A stretch of 64,000 bases of DNA. Origin: Zeugodacus cucurbitae. Taxonomy: Eukaryota; Arthropoda; Insecta; Diptera; Tephritidae. This document shows, piece after piece, positions 1 through 11,850 of the stretch. The translations under genes and the position numbers were made by a program. Every line of letters begins with the position of its first letter. The stretch's first letter is position 1. Under the pieces are notes generated by a model, which searched no databases, was not told where the DNA came from, and saw nothing but the letters and a program-made list of their open reading frames with translations. The stretch spans positions 10,461,501 through 10,525,500 of the forward strand of contig NC_071667.1 in NCBI RefSeq assembly GCF_028554725.1, read 5' to 3'.

Positions 1-476
1 CTAGGGAGGGGAGTATTTGAATGTAACTCTTTTTGTAATGTGGGCGTGGCCCCGCCCCAAATAGGGTTTTTGTTTATATCTCATAAACTAATGAAGCCAT
101 TTAAACCAAACTTTCCACATTCGTTTCCCTTATGTATCCCATTACACATTACATTATAGATGAAATCGGATTATAACTACGCCCATACAAAGGTTATGTG
201 GAAAATTTTTAAAGTGCGAAAAACGCCAGAAAAACTAAATTGTACAAAAGAAATTGCAGAAGGAAGCTGCTCTCAGATTTAAAATTAAAAGGAAAATGAG
301 CGTGGCATCGCCTCCTTATGGATCAAAAACCATATCTCAGGACCTACTCGACCAATATTATCAAATTTGGTATATAATATTTTCTTGACACCCTGAAATA
401 TGTGCGAAATCCGTTCAGATCCACCCATACTTTCCATATAACTCAATTTTGAATTCCATCTGATTCCTTCACATTA

Positions 477-1148
477 TCTATACTACTATTATAAAGAGGA
501 AAGATTTGTATGTATGTTTGTAATGGATAAACTCAAAAACTAATGTGCCGATTTCAAAAATTCTTTCACCATTGGAAAGCTACATTCGTCCCGAGTAACA
601 TAGGCTATATTTATTGCTAGAATCTCAACTTTTTGGAAATAGTTCCCAGGTGAGGGTATTGAAAATACTCCGTGATGGAGAATCTTATTCTGAAATTGAA
701 AATCGTCTTGCAAGACATTCTCTTCGCAACGCAATCGCGTGCCAGAGAGTCGAGTAAAAAGCGCTCGCAGCTGCTTGCTGATCAAAATTTCAAAACCTCC
801 CAAGTACGCGCTTAAGGGTCGAGTATGGAGCGTGTGCAGCTGCTTGAAGAACAAAATATTAGAAATATACTAGCTCGCACTATGGAGTCGAACTCTGAGC
901 GTTCCCAACGCTTTCATAATCAGAGAGAAAGACATCGGACACCTAGAGGTCGTAATCAAGTTTTAGCTCATTGCAAATAAAATATAATTTCATGTTCGAA
1001 TTTTCCTCATTTGACTTTTTTTATATGAACCCACGCAAGAAACGGGAAAGTACATATATATGTATGGGAGAGTATGTATAAGTGTGTAAACACCTATAAC
1101 TTTTAAAATCTTTGTTTAAACCCGTGCGAAGCCGGAGAGGACTGCTAG
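477..1148 (+). mobile_element. Short (non-autonomous) Helitron inside X1
   Basis: The element starts with TCTATACTACTATTATAAAG and ends ...GAAGCCGGAGAGGACTGCTAG. This gives the Helitron signature: 5' TC, 3' CTAG, insertion between A (476) and T (1149), and no target duplication. The 3' end carries a weak hairpin (CCCG...CCGG) just before CTAG, as expected for the family. The related X copy at 38797-39135 shows the uninterrupted sequence (CCTTCACTTTA-TAATATATAT), a paralogous empty site that fixes both ends. At 672 bp it cannot encode a full Rep-helicase. Confidence 0.85.
825..980 (+). pseudogene. Helitron protein N-terminal remnant
   Basis: A 51-codon open frame lies inside the Helitron. It is rich in Arg, Glu, Gln and Ser (segments SERSQRFHNQRERHRTPRGR). 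This resembles the charged, low-complexity N-terminal leader that I associate with Helitron Rep-helicase proteins. No Rep (HxH, YxxxY) or helicase motif follows, so it is a decayed leftover and probably not translated. The frame upstream is broken by stops. Confidence 0.4.
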
Positions 1149-1655
1149 TAATATATATTAGAAACAAATGACAAATAATATTTGAGCTGTGACATCACTT
1201 GTGGGAAAATTAGCGAAATCGGACTATAACTTTTCAAGGCGCCGTATATCGAACACGAAGAACTCAGTGCCTAAGCGTATCTTTTTGCGGAAAATATCGA
1301 TAAATCTCACAGATATTTTAATGTATATTAACCATGTATCTAATTATAGGTTTTTCAAAAATACGGTGGGGTTTATACCGCATATATCGGTTAATATTTG
1401 AAATATCTTAGCCAAATTAAGTGAGCGTATAGTCGTCGATATAGTGAACCTTGGTGGTGAAAATGAGCAAAATCGGATTAATAATTACAAAAGCCCTCAT
1501 ATACAATATTTGATACTTTTTTTTTACTCTAGTGGACTTTATGCCAAATATTATATATGGTTCAAATTGTGTGTTATCTTAATAAAATTACATCAATAAA
1601 TTGCGAGAGTATAAAATGTTCGGTTACACCCGAACTTAGCCCTTACTTACTTGTT

Positions 1656-3083
1656 TATAATTATAATAGTGGATTTACGCATAAGCACAATATTCAACCT
1701 CCTGAATGAAAAGCTAACATTTTTACTTGTAATTGTAGTATTTACGCGTACACACTTACTACTATTGTTGCTGTTGTTGCGCTTTTAGCTAGTTAACCAC
1801 ACAAATAGTCACGTGCTTTGTTAGCATTTGTTTTTGTTTTTAACTGATTACGATATGTATCTCTTGCGGTTCCTCAATCTATGAAGTGTTGCTTGCTATA
1901 TTCTGCTTCTGTTCCCGCTTCATGCACTCGGCTGACGTCAATGAGCTTTTTCATCGATTTTTTACCCTCGTTTATATGTACTTATACATATATAGCGTTA
2001 TCCCCGATACCGTTCTCATTTAGCAAACAGAAGTCCGACTCCTTGTGAATGTAGCATACATAGACTAAATGATGGGAAGTTGTAGTGAATACTTTGCCAC
2101 TTATACAAAACAAATAGAAATATATTATATACATAAATGTTTCTATTATCATATACACACACACACACTGGTAGATTTGATTGCATATTAACTACTTCGT
2201 TTTCAGGAGTGTATGTGTTTTGCATTTAATAAATGTTGAACTGTTGTTGTAAGTATTACTGATATGTTTATGCATTGATATTTATGTTGACAAACCACAA
2301 TTATGCGGCAAACTGTTTAAATAAGTAAGTAAGTAGTTAAATATATATGTTGTTGTTTTTTATTTACTGATTGATTAACGAAAAATATATATTTAAAGAC
2401 ATTTAGAAAAACGCAAGTATGCTTCGAAGAAGTCAAACTCTACAAGCAGATTCATATACTATCAGCTAAGTTCAAGTTCAATAGAAGTTAACGCTGTGAG
2501 TTTCATTTTAGGATTTGCCTTTTTAAAGGAGCATTCACATTTGGGCTCTTTTGACACACCACTGTCATAATACAATGCTGCTGCTTTTGTTAGCTAATTT
2601 TCATAATACTTAAATCTGATAATGTTTCGCACCGAATGAGCTAATTTATACACCTAAACAGTTTGGTTTTTCGTTGTTATTTTCCGGTTATAAGCATATT
2701 TTACCATTGTCAAATTTTCAGTAAATTTGAGTACCAATTTTCTGCGAAATATTCACAGTAAGAGCGATATTTGGTATGAAATTAATTACTGGCTTTTAAT
2801 ATGAATTTTGAACGCTCATACCTCATACAAAGAATTATATGTGCATGAACTTATTGCAAAAAAATAAAAGATTACAAAATTCCGAAATATTTCTGGGTAT
2901 GCAGGTTTGTTATTATTAATTTATACGATAAAAAAAAAAAAAAAAAATTAACAAATTTCAAAAAAAATTTTAAACTGTAAAACAGAATTGAAGTAAAGGC
3001 TAATAGTCAATATTTATATGTGCACATTATTTTTTTACCGGTAAATCCTATACATTTGAGTTTAATTGAAAGAAATGTTTATT
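1656..3083. other. Gene-free AT-rich stretch
   Basis: No gene, RNA or transposon is recognised. A short CA run (about 2155-2168) and an 18-A run (2930-2947) are present. Open frames here are short and of low complexity. Confidence 0.6.
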
Positions 3084-4046
3084 TTAATAGTCAGAAGAAT
3101 TGTCTTTATATTTTAAAACCAAATTAAGCCGCTTAATCAGAGAATTAACTACTGACTGTAGAATAGTTATGTAAATATTGGCAAATTCTTGCTTTGTGGC
3201 TAATTTAAGGTGACATACTGTCTCAAACTGCTTTCCGTTTTGGAAAACAGGAGCAAAGATCCAAAGATCCTCAATAGGATTTAGGTTCAAACTCAATGCT
3301 GCACATTGTAATACCGGAATTTTCCGGTCGTTAAAGATGTTCTTCGTGTGGATTGCAGCGTTATCCTGCTGATATGTCCAGTTATATGCCATAAATATTG
3401 CCAGCAAATTTTAGTAACCCGCTGTCCAAGAGATCTACATAGATATTAGTATTCATTTGAGTGTATATATAACATGTAGATAGATGGCTTTCCACTGCAA
3501 CAAAATGCAGCCCATGAAATCAAGGAACCCTTTCAATATATCTTGTAGCAGGACCGTCGTTCCTGGTGCGAATCTCTCCAATATTTCTTGCAATGAACTG
3601 GGCCGACCAAATTTAATTTTTTTTCGTCACTAAAGACTGTTTCTATCACTCATCGGCCCAGAATTGGTATTTATTTGAAAACCTCACATGTGTTTTATTG
3701 TGCTTTTATTTAGCGTTGGTTTAGGTGCCATGTGTGTTTGAGAAACTGATTTTTATGTATAATTGGAAGAATTATTTTTATTGTGATTTTCTGTCTTTAC
3801 TAGGATCATATGTGATCGTTGCTTATCAAGTCCGCAACTGCTAGCCGTCGAATCATCCTTTCGCACCGCTCATTAATGTTGTTTTTCGACCGCTGCGTCG
3901 CAGTATACCATAATTAGTGAGAGTTTTAAGAAATTTTGAGATACAGTTCCGATGTCGCTTTGGTCTTGAGCCATTTTGGAACCGCTTTCGTGTATTCCTA
4001 TGATTATGCCTTGTTCCTCGGCTGATAAACTAGAACCACGAGGCAT
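3084..4046 (-). pseudogene. Tc1-like transposase, decayed
   Basis: Two pieces on the minus strand bracket a dead transposase. The N-terminal piece (about 3873-4046) starts MPRGSSLSAEEQG, the helix-turn-helix opening of Tc1-like transposases. The C-terminal piece (3084-3407) reads YQQDNAAIHT...LNPIEDLW, which holds the second catalytic Asp (QQDN) and the final Glu (PIE) of the DDE domain. The usual SPDLNP has become SLNLNP. The middle is broken by stops and frameshifts. I could not find matching terminal inverted repeats, so the element limits are uncertain. It is not functional. Confidence 0.75.
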
Positions 4047-4266
4047 TTTAGGCTTAAAGTTAAATAAATGTATTAAAATTTTTAATAATTCATTAAGATA
4101 ATGCACCTAGAATAATTTTACAAACAAATTTAAAGAAAAAAGTTTTTCCTACGAATATGAACATGAACATGAACATTCATGCAGTTATCCTGTTTAATTA
4201 AGTTTTAACAAACTTGGTATTGTTTGTTAATTGCTCGCATTAAATAATGGAAAGAGAGCAAATCGA

Positions 4267-4497
4267 TTAGTAATTTAATGCTTTAATCTCTGCTTTCCTT
4301 TTGTTGAAAGGATAATACCACAAGTAAGCATATGGTTCAGTGCAAAATAATGAATCCTCTTTGACCGTTGGTTTGCTCTGAACCACCAAAGCTCTTGTAG
4401 TGGAACGACTGGTGAATAGTTTTCGTGTGGGAAAATCTGCAAACTCAATAAGATCATTATCCGCAGTTGAAAAGTAAGCATGCATACATACATACAT
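4267..4497 (-). other. Short open frame with protein-like composition, unassigned
   Basis: The minus-strand frame closes with TAA at 4267-4269. Its body (FADFPTRKLFTSRST... to ...TEPYAYLWYYPFNKRK) has balanced composition, unlike the neighbouring junk frames. The ALVV...TEPYAYL segment is faintly reminiscent of the start of a SET/SMYD-type domain, but this is weak. A TTTGCAG acceptor-like site lies upstream in the frame. It could be a decayed exon, a retrocopy or chance. Confidence 0.2.
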
Positions 4498-4521
4498 ATA
4501 TTAGGCGTGTTTAAATTGACT

Positions 4522-4981
4522 AGCAAATTAAGCTTTTAGCTTATTTTGTATGAAAGACTTAGCCAACATATTTATGTTGGCTTATCATAAACTAGCATAG
4601 CTTGTATATTGAACTAGAGGCATTGCAAGTTCATCGCTTTAGTTTGTTTTTTCCCAAAAAAAAAAATTGTTGGCAATAGCGAGAAACCCCATTTTGACAG
4701 ATAAAAGTGTAAACAAACCAAAAATTTAAATTCTATCGATGTACAAAATGGCAAATAAAAACTTTTTCCATATTTATTTTGACCATCCTGGATCTAATAA
4801 TGCTTGAAGATTCCTTAAAAGATGAGAATATTATAGAAAAGCGGTAAACAAATGGAAATTTGATTCATAAATTCAACCGTTATTTTTTTTAAATAAATTA
4901 CATTTCAGCTGAGGTGAGCCGGCATTCAACATAATTCATTTTTAAGCGAAGATATGAAATAAGCTAAATGCTAAATAAGCT
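4522..4981. mobile_element. Candidate non-autonomous inverted-repeat element
   Basis: About 30 bp at 4522-4551 (core TTTAGCTTATTT) matches the reverse complement of 4952-4981 at roughly 24 of 30 positions, giving imperfect terminal inverted repeats 460 bp apart. Just inside the left arm is a perfect 22-bp palindrome (4561-4582, AGCCAACATA/TATGTTGGCT around TT). No target duplication and no coding capacity were seen. Confidence 0.45.
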
Positions 4982-5007
4982 ACCGGATGTGTACAAATCC
5001 TTATATT

Positions 5008-5201
5008 AGGTATATGGGAGCAAAGGAAATGACCCGATTTTACGCATTATTCGCACAGCCTCATAATATTAGAGAAAAAACTATCTAATTTTTTATAAAA
5101 TAACTAACTCACTGATATTTTCGGCAAACAAAATATGAGGCCCACATGTTCGGTATCTGGGACCTGGAAAAGTTATAGTCCAATTTCGACAATGTATATA
5201 C
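5008..5201 (+). repeat. Family X fragment (X2)
   Basis: Matches the middle of forward X: TTAGGTATATGGGAGC, then a divergent ATGACCCGATTTTA block, then AAAAGTTATAGTCCAATTTCG. Both ends are missing. An RTE fragment is inserted next to its right edge. Confidence 0.6.
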
Positions 5202-5210
5202 ATATGTGCG

Positions 5211-5520
5211 AAGAACTCGAGAAGCTGGCCGACAGAGGTAATGCTCGATTTTATGAAAAAAGACAACGGCTACGCTGGCTAGGTCATGTTGTCTGAATGG
5301 ACGAAAACACTCCTGCTCTGAAAGTGTTCGATGCAGTACCCGCCGGAGGAAGCCGAGGAAAGGGAAGGCCTCCACTCCGTGGGAGGGACCAGGTGGAGAG
5401 TGACCTGGTTACACTTGGGATCTCCAACTAACGCCGAACTGCGAGGGAAAGAGAGGAGCGGCGCGCTATCATCGATTCGGCTATAACCAGCTAAACGGTT
5501 TCAACGCCAATCACATACAT
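5211..5520 (+). mobile_element. RTE-type LINE, 5'-truncated copy 1
   Basis: Carries the extreme C-terminal part of the RTE open reading frame (RQRLRWLGH-like, then AGGSRGKGRPP...W) and the shared 3' end, ending at CCAATCACATACAT. A stop (TGA for Arg) interrupts the frame after GHVV. It is bracketed by a 9-bp direct repeat ATATGTGCG (5202-5210 and 5521-5529), consistent with a target-site duplication. It is a dead-on-arrival copy. Confidence 0.75.
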
Positions 5521-5790
5521 ATATGTGCGTTGCCAGATCTGCAGAGTGCAGATTTCATTCTGTTATCTTTATTGGATTTTTATTCATATACATACATATG
5601 TATTTTAAAGTGAACATATCAGATGGAATTTCAAAATATGTTTTATGAGAAATTGTAAATTGATTTTGCCCGAATAAATACTTTCTGTTGAAATTTCCAC
5701 TCAGAAAAACACAGAGCTGTTAAATACTAAATTTCTACGGTTGCGCCACAGACAAAAAGCATTAATTAGATAAAGGAAAGGTACACACTA

Positions 5791-6400
5791 CTTCCGAGGG
5801 CTGCTATATATTATTTCTGGCCTAGGCAACACTAAGTGTTGCCAGGTGCAATCTGACATTTCCATTGGAAAGTTTGACATTTTTTAGCATAACATTACTC
5901 AGAACATTTTGTCATTTAATCGTATTTACAGGGAATTAAAAAATCATCTCGGCCAAAAGATGGAATTAACTCGTGAACATTTTCGTGCGATCATATTTCA
6001 CAACTTTCGACGTGGATTATCGCGACAAGAGTGCATCGATGAACTAAAATCTTTGTATGGCTATGAAGCACCATCCTATAGCACTGTGAAAAACTGGTAC
6101 AACGAATTCAATCGTGGCCGACGCTCGCTCAAAGACGAATTCCGTGAAGGTCGTCCAAAAACAGTCGTTGTGCCAGAAAACATCGATGCCGTACATGAAC
6201 TGATAATGCAAGACCGCCATGTAACATACCTTCAGATAGAGGCATGCCTATGCATTTCTCCCACCAGCATACATTCGATATTGCATGAACACCCGGCCGT
6301 AAAAAAGGTTTGTTTTCGTTGGATCCCGCACAATTTGACAATAGCTCAAAAAAAGCCAAAAAAAAAACATAAAGTAAACATACAGAAAATAATTTAAATT
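5791..6400 (+). pseudogene. mariner transposase N-terminal fragment (SETMAR-like type)
   Basis: A TIR-like start CTTCCGAGGGCTGC follows TA at 5789-5790, with a perfect palindrome GGCAACACT-A-AGTGTTGCC at 5825-5843. The transposase begins at ATG 5960 (MELTREHFRAIIFHNFRRG). A second in-phase region upstream has only a TTG and is not the start. Residues 1 to about 130 match the paired helix-turn-helix DNA-binding half of mariner transposases (LSRQECIDEL, YSTVKNWYNEF, EGRPKT). After NLTIAQKK the frame runs into lysine-rich AT-rich sequence. The whole DD34D catalytic half and the 3' inverted repeat are missing, so the copy is an inactive deletion product. Confidence 0.85.
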
Positions 6401-9400
6401 CAAAAAAATAAAATCAAAAAACAAATTTTAAAAGAATTATGGAAAAATATGTTGAGAAGTGATAATTATAATGGACAAACAATAATATTTTAAGTTTGCT
6501 TGAAGTTATAACTAAGTCAGGACACATTTTTCTGCCTGTTATTCATAAATATATATTTCTTGAATTTATTTGTATCAGTGATTGAAACAATATGTCTGTC
6601 TTAGGCATTATGAACTTTAGAACACTTAAATTAGACAATTCCATAAAGCACGGTTGCGGTCAAACTTGCCAATGATTTTATAGCTTTATTTGAAAGCTAC
6701 ATCACTAACGAATACACGAACCTGCATGAATTTATTGCGAATTCCAATAGAGGGCAGTTAAAACGCTTTATGTTTAATTGTAATAGATTTTATTATTTTC
6801 TCCTGTCATGCGCAGTGCGCGAAGAATGTGGAAGGTGGAATTGCAACTGTCAAATATGACATTTAGCCATGAAGGGCCCATAAACGGCTCAAGTCCCCCA
6901 ACCCTTATATACATATCTCTGCCACAAACAACCCCCAATAATGTAAACATCGATTCGTAAAAAATAAATGACGATTTTTTCATTTTTGTGTTAAATTCGT
7001 ATGTGAAATTTATAGAGATGCGTATTGTCGCTGAAACTTTGATAAGAAAATATATATTTTAATCTAATATTTATATTAATTTAGCCAACCGGCATTGGTA
7101 TCTTACTTCTACAGCGCACTCACAAGTCTCTCCCAACCAATTTGTCTGCATGTGTGTGTTTGCAGCCACCCCCAACTTACCGACGCCAACGCTTTTACTC
7201 TCACTATACGCAATCTCCACACGGCAAAAGTCTAATGAAAAGTCATGAAGAATTCATAAATGTAGGCTTAGCATCTCGACGCAGACACAGCATCAGTGAG
7301 TAATTGCAAATAGTACATAAAGTATTCGAAAAAACCGATGCTCTAACGTTTTGGGCCTAATTAAATGTAAAACAAAAATAAGCAATGAAACATAATTCAT
7401 TTAATAAGTTGGAATAGAGCTCCCTATAGGTGTACCGAAATTCTAAATATATTTCGCAAAAGTGCCGTCTACTTGGGATTATTGTGTAACTTTGATGTGC
7501 TGCATTGACTTTGAGTCGGGAAACACGCCGCAAAAGTATACATTAAATGGGATTGAAAAAATGCGACGCATATACACACATACGTGCACAGAACAATTCT
7601 GTATAAAAATCAATTGTTGTGAAGTGCGGTTTTAGGCGCTAGGGCTTTGGATTTAACAATTTAATGCAATAGATTTAAGCAAATTTGTGACTTGTGATGT
7701 GCAAATGGTTAATTAAAAGTTTAGAAAAATACGAAAAAGAAAATAACAAAGCAAATTACTAGAAAACAAAAATTATTTATATTGAAATATAAAAACCTCT
7801 TCTAATTACTCTCTTCTAATTACTTATATTGAAATGTTTGTTAATATTTTCTGTGCTACTGAATTTCTTTTGTTACAAAAAAGCATAAAAAGTGTTATTT
7901 TTAAGTACGAAGAAGGTGAAAATATCGCTTAAAAAACATAAAAAACTTTATACAGAAATAAAAGCGGGTGTTGGAAAAGGGAGCCTTAAACACCAAGAAG
8001 CGTTGCCATATTTGACAAAGGAGTGGTGTGAATCATCTACGGCAAACCATATATATATATATACATATATATATTGTGGAAAAACAGAAAATGGCCTAAA
8101 TGTTAGTGAAACAATAAATAAGAGAGTTCGTAGTTGAAAGAGCGTCTAAGAGATTACAATCAAATTGTCACACACATTACTCTTGTTTGTCTCGATTTTG
8201 ATATACTGGTGCGAGTTGAAAGTGAAAAGCCGATAGTATAATTTGGGAAATAAGTGAAAAATAAACAAAAGTGTTTCAAATGCAACATATAAAATGGTTC
8301 AAATAAAAAGAGCGCAATTACTATACACAAATTTAAAATATTAGAGAAACTTAATAAAATAGCACATTACCGAACATTGTACAAAGAACTTATGAGTAAA
8401 ACCATAGAAATATTATATTAATAAATTTATAGCTCATAGATCCTGTTTTAGGAGCATCATTAAGTTCTTATTTTAATTCTAGCACCTAGCGTTTAAAACA
8501 CATGAAGATACCCAAGTCTTCACATATAATTTAAATCTAACATCTTCCACTATTCACATGAAATATTTGAAGGAAGAACTCCATATAACTTCATGCAGGT
8601 GCTTAACTTATTACACATCAGCAAAGTAAATTAGAGACTTTTACAGTCTTGTAGGCTAATTTCGCAGATACTTTTCATGCATATGTGTATATGTTGTACT
8701 TCGAGAAGTTGTGTTATACCGGTTTAAAGGAAACACTGCCAACATTTGATTTATTTAGCCTACAATTAGCCGCATTGCTAAATCAAATTACAAATATTTC
8801 CGTTTGGATATACTTTAAAACACCTAAAATAATATACGATTCGACATGTATTTGAGAAATCTTATAAAATAATGCACAAATTTATTACACATTTCATTAT
8901 ATTAACCATATTTCATTTACTTACAAATTTTTTTTAGTTTAGAGCAATATACATATCAGAAATCATATCAGCTTTTTAAAAGCAATAAGTAAAATAAGTG
9001 ATCCAGAGAGAAAAAGTTAAGTTTTTCGCAGCGTTCAACAGAAAAAGAAAATAAATATAAGTAAAAATATATCTTAAATAAAATAAACTTTAAAATAGTG
9101 TACAATTAAACGTACATATCACGCGTTGTAAGCTTTAACATAAAAAACATAAATCGAAATAAAATAAAACCCCAAATGATATAAGAAGTTAAAATCGTGG
9201 CATATACATATACCAGTATATACATATATATGTAATCAACTGTTATAGTGGGATATTCCCTCTTAAATATTTAACATAGTAATTTTATATAATCAAACTA
9301 AAAATTAACGTAGTGACATAGAACAACGAAATATATAACTGCGTTACGAAAGATAGAGCAAATAATTGTGAAAAATAATAAAATATTTGTGTGTAAGTAT

Positions 9401-11283
9401 GAGAGCCAAAACTTTTAAATAATTATTTACTTTTTATCAATTTTATAATATGCAATAATAATAATAATAACACAAATTACATACTTATATTTATATTATA
9501 TTATACACAATATTTTTCAATGTAAACTACTACAATAGGTTTCTTAAAGATTATATATTGAACCCTGCGTTTATATCAAGCAATAACTATCTTCGATTCG
9601 TCTAGAACAGTCAGCGTTCATTTCTCACGTTTTCATAAACAAAATTACATATCTTATAATTTCACCACTATTACAGCATAGTGTACTTATTTTCGATACT
9701 TCCTTTACCCCATATAATACCATAAAGGTATTCATATAAGCTACCATTAACCAATATAGCCCCTCCCTACGATAAGGTGCCCAAATTATAAATCTATAGC
9801 AATTATTTCATTTATGGTTTTAAAGTGCTCTAGAAAGATTATAGGTGTAGTATTGAAGGTATTTGTAAATTCTAAGAGTTTAGCAGCAATGCTGATATAT
9901 TTCAGATATATTTTTTATTTCTATTAACTTGTTTCTTTAATCGAAAGGCCTTATAATGGGAGCACGATCTCTTATGTGATTATCTCGACTATCTTCACAG
10001 TAGTGCGACCTTTCGCCTATACCAAGTATTCCAAAGACAGTCGATGGCTCCAACTCGCAAATATTTTTCATCAAATTATAGCTCAAATAACTCAAGATTA
10101 TCGACTATATTTGCTGGGAAAACACTCACTTACTGACGGGACGAACCGGCAGGAAGTTCAAAATAACATTTCTAAACGTTAGTTCATTGAATTAACGAAA
10201 ATGAAGTCATATTCAGCGATATGAGTATTAGTTGAAAAATATAAGGGATTCGAGAGAGCAGAAATTGATGAAAGAATATATTCTTTGTGATTGAGGATTA
10301 TTACCAACCCTGCTCCTTAACAATTTTCTTCATAAGTTCCTTTCAAAATATGTGACAACATATACTCGTACAACTGAGCTAAAACAAAGTAATAACGGTG
10401 CCCCACTTGTTCAACATCTAAGCGATGATATCATGTTGGAATGATAAACAGCGCAAATTTGTAATGAAGGCCGACAGTAAAACATCATAACTAGCACAAT
10501 AATTTTAAATATGTCGGTTATTGTTGTTGTTGGTTTTTAGTACAACCTTGTAATTTCAGTGGAAAAGAAAATAGCAGAAAAGTGAAAATACAAACAACAG
10601 CTGGACATCGAAATACCTTCACCCACTTTGAATTTTTTTGTTGTTTTTAAGTAGGTTTTTCTTGAAATTTGTGGCAAACGGTAAGTATGCGGCGCTGTTG
10701 CCAAGAATTTTTGAGACTTATTTACTTTGTTGTGCGAGTTTCGCTGCGAATTAATGCGGCAAACCGCAATTGGTCGCGATTTTTTACACGGCATGGTGCA
10801 GAAATGTAGAATATTCGCGTAAATTGGACGCTTAATGTGCGGTAATTTATTGTTTTTTTTTGGGCATAATATATATATCTGCCAGTCAGGTGACTGCGTC
10901 AATGAATGTTGCTTGAGGAATGATGGTATATATATAAATATTTTTGTGGATTGCTTTTGTGTAGTTTTTGTCGTTTAATTAGGGTGCTGATCTAAATAAT
11001 ATCAATTAATTAAGTGACATTTTGTTATGAATATTGTTTTCTCGGTTCTTTTAACCATCTAACTCTTACCCATACAGGTTTGTTTTGACCGTTTTTCGCA
11101 AAAATTTAAAATAGTTTTATTCTTAGGACTATTAATGGATTTTCTAATATAGATTTCAGAATAACTTAATAAGGTCATAAAAATGGAACTTTTATTGTTT
11201 AAATTGAAAAACAATGATTTTGGTTATGAGAAACAATTTGACATAGACAACTGTCTGAGATTTGCATATCAAATTCATATAGG
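6401..11283. other. Long gene-free stretch
   Basis: No gene or transposon is recognised. TA-rich tracts (about 8047-8077 and 9200-9230) and an AAT microsatellite (about 9454-9470) are present. A good 5' splice consensus GTAAGTAT at 9393 follows A-rich, leader-like sequence (about 8200-9392). This could be the end of a non-coding first exon on the plus strand, but nothing confirms it. Confidence 0.45.
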
Positions 11284-11535
11284 TACCATGCATCGAACAC
11301 CATCGTGGCTGCTGTCTTTTTATTCGCTGAACTATGTTAATGTCGTCGTTTAAGTTGTATAGCTCATCGTTCCAATGTTCAGAGGACCATAAATCTTGCG
11401 CAAACTAATTCTCTCAAAAACTCCTAGTGTCGTTTCATCGGATGTTGACATCGTTCATTCTTCTGCACCATAAAGCAGGACGGGAACAATGAGCGACTTG
11501 AATAGTTCGATTTTGCTTCGTCGAGAGAGGACTTT
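11284..11535 (-). mobile_element. RTE-type LINE fragment, copy 3
   Basis: A short internal fragment in the same orientation as the copies at 37 and 62 kb. It matches them over GCATCGAACACC, ATTCGCTGAACTATGT, CATCGTTCCA, GCACCATAAAGCAGGACGGG and CGTCGAGAGAGGACTTTA. It lacks the shared 3' end and is internally deleted. It encodes only scraps of the post-RT region. Confidence 0.75.
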
Positions 11536-11548
11536 ATGCGCTTTGAAC

Positions 11549-11850
11549 TGAACTAAGAACCGAACACTTGTTATGTTAAAATGCAAAAATCGAACCGAAA
11601 ACTACTCAAAACAATGGTTCGGTTCGGTTCAAACAGAAAATCACCACAAATCATTTTCAAGTTAAATAAATAATACATGATTGTTTTAAAAATGCAACCG
11701 TTATGGTGAACTGCTATATATTTGCCAAAAATACGGTATTTGTCAAAACCGTAATCATTTAAACCGGAACTAAACCGCGGTTCAAAGATACTCGTAAACC
11801 GGTACAAGTTTTTTCTGAATGGTTCAAACTACTCAGCCGAACCGCTTGAA
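11549..11850. repeat. Cluster of GGTTCGG / CCGAACC motifs, possible MITE
   Basis: In 300 bp the heptamer GGTTCGG or its complement, or close variants, recurs in both orientations: GAACCGAACAC near 11557, CGAACCGAAAAC near 11590, tandem GGTTCGGTTCGGTTC near 11613, ACCGCGGTTC near 11774, GTTTACGAGT/AAACCGG near 11796, and GCCGAACCGC near 11838. Such two-way clusters are typical of subterminal transposase sites, but no clean termini are seen. Confidence 0.35.

Larger units (their letters stand above)
1..1655 (-). repeat. Interspersed repeat family X, copy X1, split by a Helitron
   Basis: X is defined here by recurrence inside the window. Read forward, a full copy opens with AACAAGTAAGG and a hairpin GTTCGG-loop-CCGAAC, then TTTTATACTCTCGCAA, and closes with the inverse TTGCGAGAGTATAAAA. 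X1 is reversed and runs in from the window edge. Its GC-rich GGGCGTGGCCCCGCCCC block is at about 48-60 and its hairpin end is at about 1610-1655. A Helitron occupies 477-1148. No coding capacity is seen. I cannot assign X to a named superfamily. Confidence 0.8.

Noticed and set aside
540..854. 104-codon minus-strand frame in the Helitron
   Set aside because: Antisense to the Helitron leader, with no family features.
5109..5375. Minus-strand frame at the first RTE stub
   Set aside because: Antisense of the plus-strand RTE coding sequence.
5909..5959. Upstream extension of the 5.8-kb mariner protein
   Set aside because: It begins at TTG. Mariner transposases of this type start at the ATG at 5960 (MELTREHF).
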